From Halorientalis persicus (lineage in GTDB: Archaea; Halobacteriota; Halobacteria; Halobacteriales; Haloarculaceae), in the NCBI RefSeq assembly GCF_900110215.1, contig NZ_FOCX01000003.1, positions 124,001 through 188,000 of the forward strand: a DNA stretch of 64,000 nucleotides, in the 5' to 3' direction. Of this stretch, positions 61,294 to 64,000 are shown piece after piece (within the stretch, counting starts at the first letter, position 1; each line of letters opens with the position of its first letter). Below the pieces are notes generated by a model. The model did not search any database and had not been told where the DNA came from. It was given only the letters and a program-made list of their open reading frames with translations. Position numbers and translations under genes: made by a program.

Positions 61294-62013
61294 TCAGAGC
61301 AACCCTTCGTCGGGGAAGTCCAGTCCCAGATCGGTGTCAAGCACCCGCTCGACGGCGGCCGCGACCGCGGGCGCGAACTCGGTGTCGGGGTCGGCCGAGA
61401 CCGGCAGGTCCGCGACCGTCCGCACGTCGCTCTCCGGAATCGTGGCGTCGGCGGGGTCGACGGCCCCGTCTGCTCGGGTCGCGATCACGGCGTCGCTCGT
61501 CGCGCCGAGGTCGCGGAGCCGGTCACGCATCGTCGGGACCCGGTCCAGCCCGCGTTCGGTGGCGGGGACGACGAGCGCCACGCGGTCGGCGCTGGTGACG
61601 GCCGCGACAGCCTGGTTGGCCGCCACCGGCGGCGTGTCCACGAGGACGTGATCGAACCGGGCGGCCGCCGAGTCGAGCAGACTCTCGAACCGCCGGGCCG
61701 CTTCGGGGGTTTTCGCTCGCGCCAGCCGTTCGAACGGGGCGCGAGCGGGGCAGGCGGCCAACCGGCCCGGTACGTCCACGGGGAGGTCGACGAGCCCGTC
61801 GCGTAACTCCCCCGAGCCAATACAGAGGGCGGTCAGGTCCGGGTCGATACGCCCGGGGACGTGTGCTGCAAGGCCCTGTGTGGCGAGAGCGGCGTCCAGC
61901 AGGGCCACGTCCCGGCCGGCGCGCGCGAGGGTCGCGCCGAACTCCACGGTCGTCCGCGTCGTGCCCGCGCCGCCGACCACGCCGGCCAGCGCGAGCGTCG
62001 ATCCGCTGGTCAC
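61294..62013 (-). CDS. MinD/ParA-like protein with degenerate Walker A
   Basis: A 239-residue protein with the fold pattern of MinD/ParA ATPases: LALAGVVGGAGTTRTTVEFG at the N-terminus, then LARAGRDVALLDAALATQGL (switch I position), FDHVLVDTPPVAANQAVAAV (Walker B) and the later beta strands. The deviant Walker A should read KGGxGKTT; here residues 12-22 are VVGGAGTTRTT, without either lysine. ATP hydrolysis is thus doubtful. The GTG at 62013 is used. Gene neighbours give no clue. Confidence 0.7.
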   Translation of the reverse strand: MTSGSTLALAGVVGGAGTTRTTVEFGATLARAGRDVALLDAALATQGLAAHVPGRIDPDLTALCIGSGELRDGLVDLPVDVPGRLAACPARAPFERLARAKTPEAARRFESLLDSAAARFDHVLVDTPPVAANQAVAAVTSADRVALVVPATERGLDRVPTMRDRLRDLGATSDAVIATRADGAVDPADATIPESDVRTVADLPVSADPDTEFAPAVAAAVERVLDTDLGLDFPDEGLL

Positions 62014-62068
62014 AGCCCGGTCTGGCCCCCTTTTCGGATAAAAACCTACGGGTGCGGGAGCGACCGTC

Positions 62069-62497
62069 TCAGTCGTGTGCGGCCGCGATGTCCGCGGCGA
62101 TGTCGGCCAGTTCGTCGTCGGCCAGATCCGGTGCCGCACCGCCGACGGCGTGGATGGGACTGCCGCCGTCGTCGGCGAAGCGCGGGATCACGTGGCCGTG
62201 GACGTGAGGCACCTCCTGGCCGCTCTCTTCGCCGTTGTTGAACCCGACGTTGCTCGCCGGGGCGTCGACGGCGGCCTCGGCGGCCGGCACGAGGTCGTGG
62301 AGTGCGGCGTAGAGCGCGTCCGCGGTGTCCTCGGGCAGGTCGTTCAGTCGCTCGTGGTGGGCCTTCGGGATGACCAGTGTGTGACCCGGCGCGAGCGGAT
62401 TCACGTCGAGGAAGGCGAACACGTGGTCGTCCTCGTAGACGGTGTGGCTCGGGATCTCCCCTGCGACGATCTGACAGAAGATACAGTCGTCTGGCAT
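62069..62497 (-). CDS. HIT-family nucleotide hydrolase
   Basis: A 142-residue HIT protein. CIFCQIVAGEIPSHTVYEDD starts it, with the zinc-type cysteines CxxC; the His triad is PHVHGHVIPRF. Members cut AMP from adenosine phosphoramidates or dinucleotides. Its C-terminal tail is acidic. Same strand as the MinD-like gene, 55 bases upstream of it. Confidence 0.9.
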   Translation of the reverse strand: MPDDCIFCQIVAGEIPSHTVYEDDHVFAFLDVNPLAPGHTLVIPKAHHERLNDLPEDTADALYAALHDLVPAAEAAVDAPASNVGFNNGEESGQEVPHVHGHVIPRFADDGGSPIHAVGGAAPDLADDELADIAADIAAAHD

Positions 62498-62559
62498 CGC
62501 CCGGGTGTTCGACCGCCGCCCTCAAAAAGCGTACGCGCTGGCGGGGGCGAGACGGTGGC

Positions 62560-62937
62560 TCACCCGAACAGCAGGGTAGCGTTGACTACCGACGCACCGA
62601 GCCACGGGAGCGCGAGTCCCAGGGGGACGACGGCGCGCTCGCGGTCGGGCATCGCGCGCCAGGCGGTCAGACCCAAACTGACCGCACCGACCTTCAGCGC
62701 GCCCAGCATCCCGATGCCGGCGTCGGCGACGGCCGCTCTGACCACCGGGTTGCCCTCGGTCAGTCCCCGGACGAGCCCCCGGTGTGTCAGCACGATGTCG
62801 GCCAGCAAGGTGACGGCGACCAGCGCCCACAGCCACCGCTCGCGGCGACTGGCCGCCAGCACGATCCGTTCGACGTAGCCACTGTGCGACCGCTGTCCGT
62901 CGGGTACCCCACCCGTGTCGTAGGCGTCTGTTGCCAT
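62560..62937 (-). CDS. DUF5658-like membrane protein
   Basis: A 125-residue protein with three to four helices. LLADIVLTHRGLVRGLTEGN followed by PVVR has the D-x-x-x-T...G-x-x-E-x-N-P pattern of DUF5658 proteins; the ends are WLWALVAVTLL and LPWLGASVVNATLLFG. The first 25 residues are hydrophilic. Function unknown. Divergent from the gene at 63134. Confidence 0.65.
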   Translation of the reverse strand: MATDAYDTGGVPDGQRSHSGYVERIVLAASRRERWLWALVAVTLLADIVLTHRGLVRGLTEGNPVVRAAVADAGIGMLGALKVGAVSLGLTAWRAMPDRERAVVPLGLALPWLGASVVNATLLFG

Positions 62938-63133
62938 GTCCGTCGACCCCACCACGTCGCCGGGCCCACCCCACCAGCGCGGACCGCGGCGTCGGGTGTC
63001 GTGTTCGTTCCTTGCCGAACTGGCGGAAATAAGCTTTCGATCCGCCACACGGGGTCGGAGGGCGTCGTTTCCGCTCCCAGTCGTGTTCACCGTGCCGGGG
63101 CAAACAGTTAATAGCAATTCGTCTGAAAACTGC

Positions 63134-63562
63134 ATGAGAATGACTCGCATTGCTGGTCGTCCGACACGGACGGCCGCCCTCGGACTCGGACTGCTCTGGG
63201 TCGCAAGTGTCGCGTTCACGGCGCCCGCACTGGCACAGAGCGGGGGCGCAGGGTCGGGCGGCCCCGGCTTCTGGTACGCGACGAGCCTCATCGCACAGGT
63301 GATGCTCTCGATCGGTGCGGTCGGGTTCGTCGTCCAGGCCGCCCGGGCCTACGGCGGCGAAATCGGGAAAGCGCTCTACGTCGCTGGCGGCGGCGTCATC
63401 GTCTTCGCCGTCTGGCGACTGCTCGACGGCGCGGTCAAGATTCTGGACCTCCAGAGTCCCGGCGAGAGCATCGAGAGCACCGTGTATCTCGTGACGACGG
63501 CACTGTTGCTGGCCGGCTTCTATATGCTCTGGGAGACGATGAGCGAACACAGTCCGGCCTGA
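63134..63562 (+). CDS. Hypothetical membrane protein with signal sequence
   Basis: A 142-residue protein. The N-terminus (MRMTRIAGRPTRTAALGLGL, then an APALAQS site) looks like a cleavable signal; three helices follow. GTTAATAG about 28 bases before the ATG is the TATA box. It stops one base before the next gene (TGAAATG), so the two are co-transcribed. No family recognised. Confidence 0.65.
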   Translation: MRMTRIAGRPTRTAALGLGLLWVASVAFTAPALAQSGGAGSGGPGFWYATSLIAQVMLSIGAVGFVVQAARAYGGEIGKALYVAGGGVIVFAVWRLLDGAVKILDLQSPGESIESTVYLVTTALLLAGFYMLWETMSEHSPA

Positions 63563-63563
63563 A

Positions 63564-64000
63564 ATGACCAGCTACGAACGCCTCGCCGAGCGACTGATCG
63601 AGACCCAGCGGACCATGATCGGCAAGCGCGCCGTCGACATCGCCCGCTCGGTCGACGGACTCTCGATCACCGACGACGGCGCGGTCGAGGACGTGGCCGA
63701 CGACGACCGCACAGTACTGGACGATCTGGTCCGATCATACGTCGACGTGATGGGTGACTCCGCCCGTACCAGACTCACCGACGTGGCCAGCGAGTACGAG
63801 GACCTCACCCTCCCGGCGACGCTGGGCGGACCACCAGCGGGGGAGACGGCGGATGGCGACCAGACGACCGGCGAGTCGGCGGACGCGGCCACCGCCGCCG
63901 AGGTCGACGACGCCGTCGCTGCCGCCGAGGACGACACGGCCGGAGGGGACGTAGTCACGGACATCTGGGGCGACGACGTGGCGACCGAAACCGAGGCGGA
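63564..64000 (+). CDS. Hypothetical acidic protein, cut by window edge
   Basis: The first 145 codons of a frame that leaves the window. MTSYERLAERLIETQRTMIG begins an acidic, helical, soluble protein, with an Ala/Asp-rich stretch from residue 90 (AAEVDDAVAAAEDD). It follows the membrane protein after one base and is probably its partner. No domain is recognised. Confidence 0.6.
   Translation, partial: MTSYERLAERLIETQRTMIGKRAVDIARSVDGLSITDDGAVEDVADDDRTVLDDLVRSYVDVMGDSARTRLTDVASEYEDLTLPATLGGPPAGETADGDQTTGESADAATAAEVDDAVAAAEDDTAGGDVVTDIWGDDVATETEA

Overview
This window is a stretch of a haloarchaeal (class Halobacteria) chromosome. The signs are high GC, very acidic proteins, TAT-type lipoprotein signals (RRxxx followed by a lipobox), leaderless genes with a TATA-like box about 27-30 bases before the start codon, archaeal ribosomal and SRP genes, a tRNA with an archaeal-type intron, and LysW-type arginine biosynthesis. 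The genus cannot be read from the sequence. It is core chromosome rather than a provirus or plasmid: no integrase, transposase, rRNA or CRISPR array was found.

Layout. 1-2.7 kb: an MFS transporter cut by the window edge, a palindromic intergenic element, then rpl39e-rpl31e-aIF6. 2.8-8.1 kb: a branched-chain amino-acid/amide ABC transporter (livHMGF, with its TAT lipoprotein binding protein convergent). 8.1-18.2 kb: editing deacylase, CNNM-type protein, a frameshifted zinc-ribbon membrane protein, an intron-containing tRNA-Arg(UCU) with a duplicated 3' end, UPF0200/UPF0201/HAD genes, a cytochrome-b-like/molybdopterin fusion, a secreted nuclease, a CBS-MaoC fusion, a nucleoside-recognition membrane protein and two half-MgtE transporters. 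18.3-25.2 kb: SurE, a zinc alcohol dehydrogenase, rpl18a-pfdA-ftsY and srp54. The rpl39e...ftsY/srp54 group, usually compact in haloarchaea, is split here by about 18 kb. 25.2-36.2 kb: a field of perfect hairpins, M29 aminopeptidase, a membrane-anchored HTH regulator, phosphodiesterase, CDF transporter, XPD/Rad3-like Fe-S helicase, a LOV-domain histidine kinase and several small membrane proteins.

36.3-45.8 kb: a complete LysW-dependent arginine cluster, argG-argH then lysW-argX-argC-argB-argD-argE-argF, preceded by a leaderless arginine-rich 32-codon ORF that could be an attenuation leader. 45.7-46.1 kb: the last 62 bp of argF occur three times, separated by two 91-92 bp palindromic elements. 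46-54 kb: an XRE/DUF2178 operon with a dyad-rich promoter, a thioesterase, radA, sensor proteins and an HtpX/PspAB-type membrane-stress group. 54-64 kb: Nmd3, a Taw2/Trm5-type tRNA enzyme, a second Fe-S helicase, tandem paralogous TAT lipoproteins, a MinD-like protein without the Walker lysines, a HIT protein, and a gene cut by the right edge.

The most unusual signal is a population of short palindromes (perfect 7-13 bp arms around mostly 3-base loops, often GAA/GGA/TTC). They occur as composite elements at gene 3' ends, as gene-tail-duplicating units at argF (and perhaps at the tRNA-Arg gene), and as a 39-bp in-frame double hairpin coding EARSASGSRTQSG inserted in two unrelated proteins.
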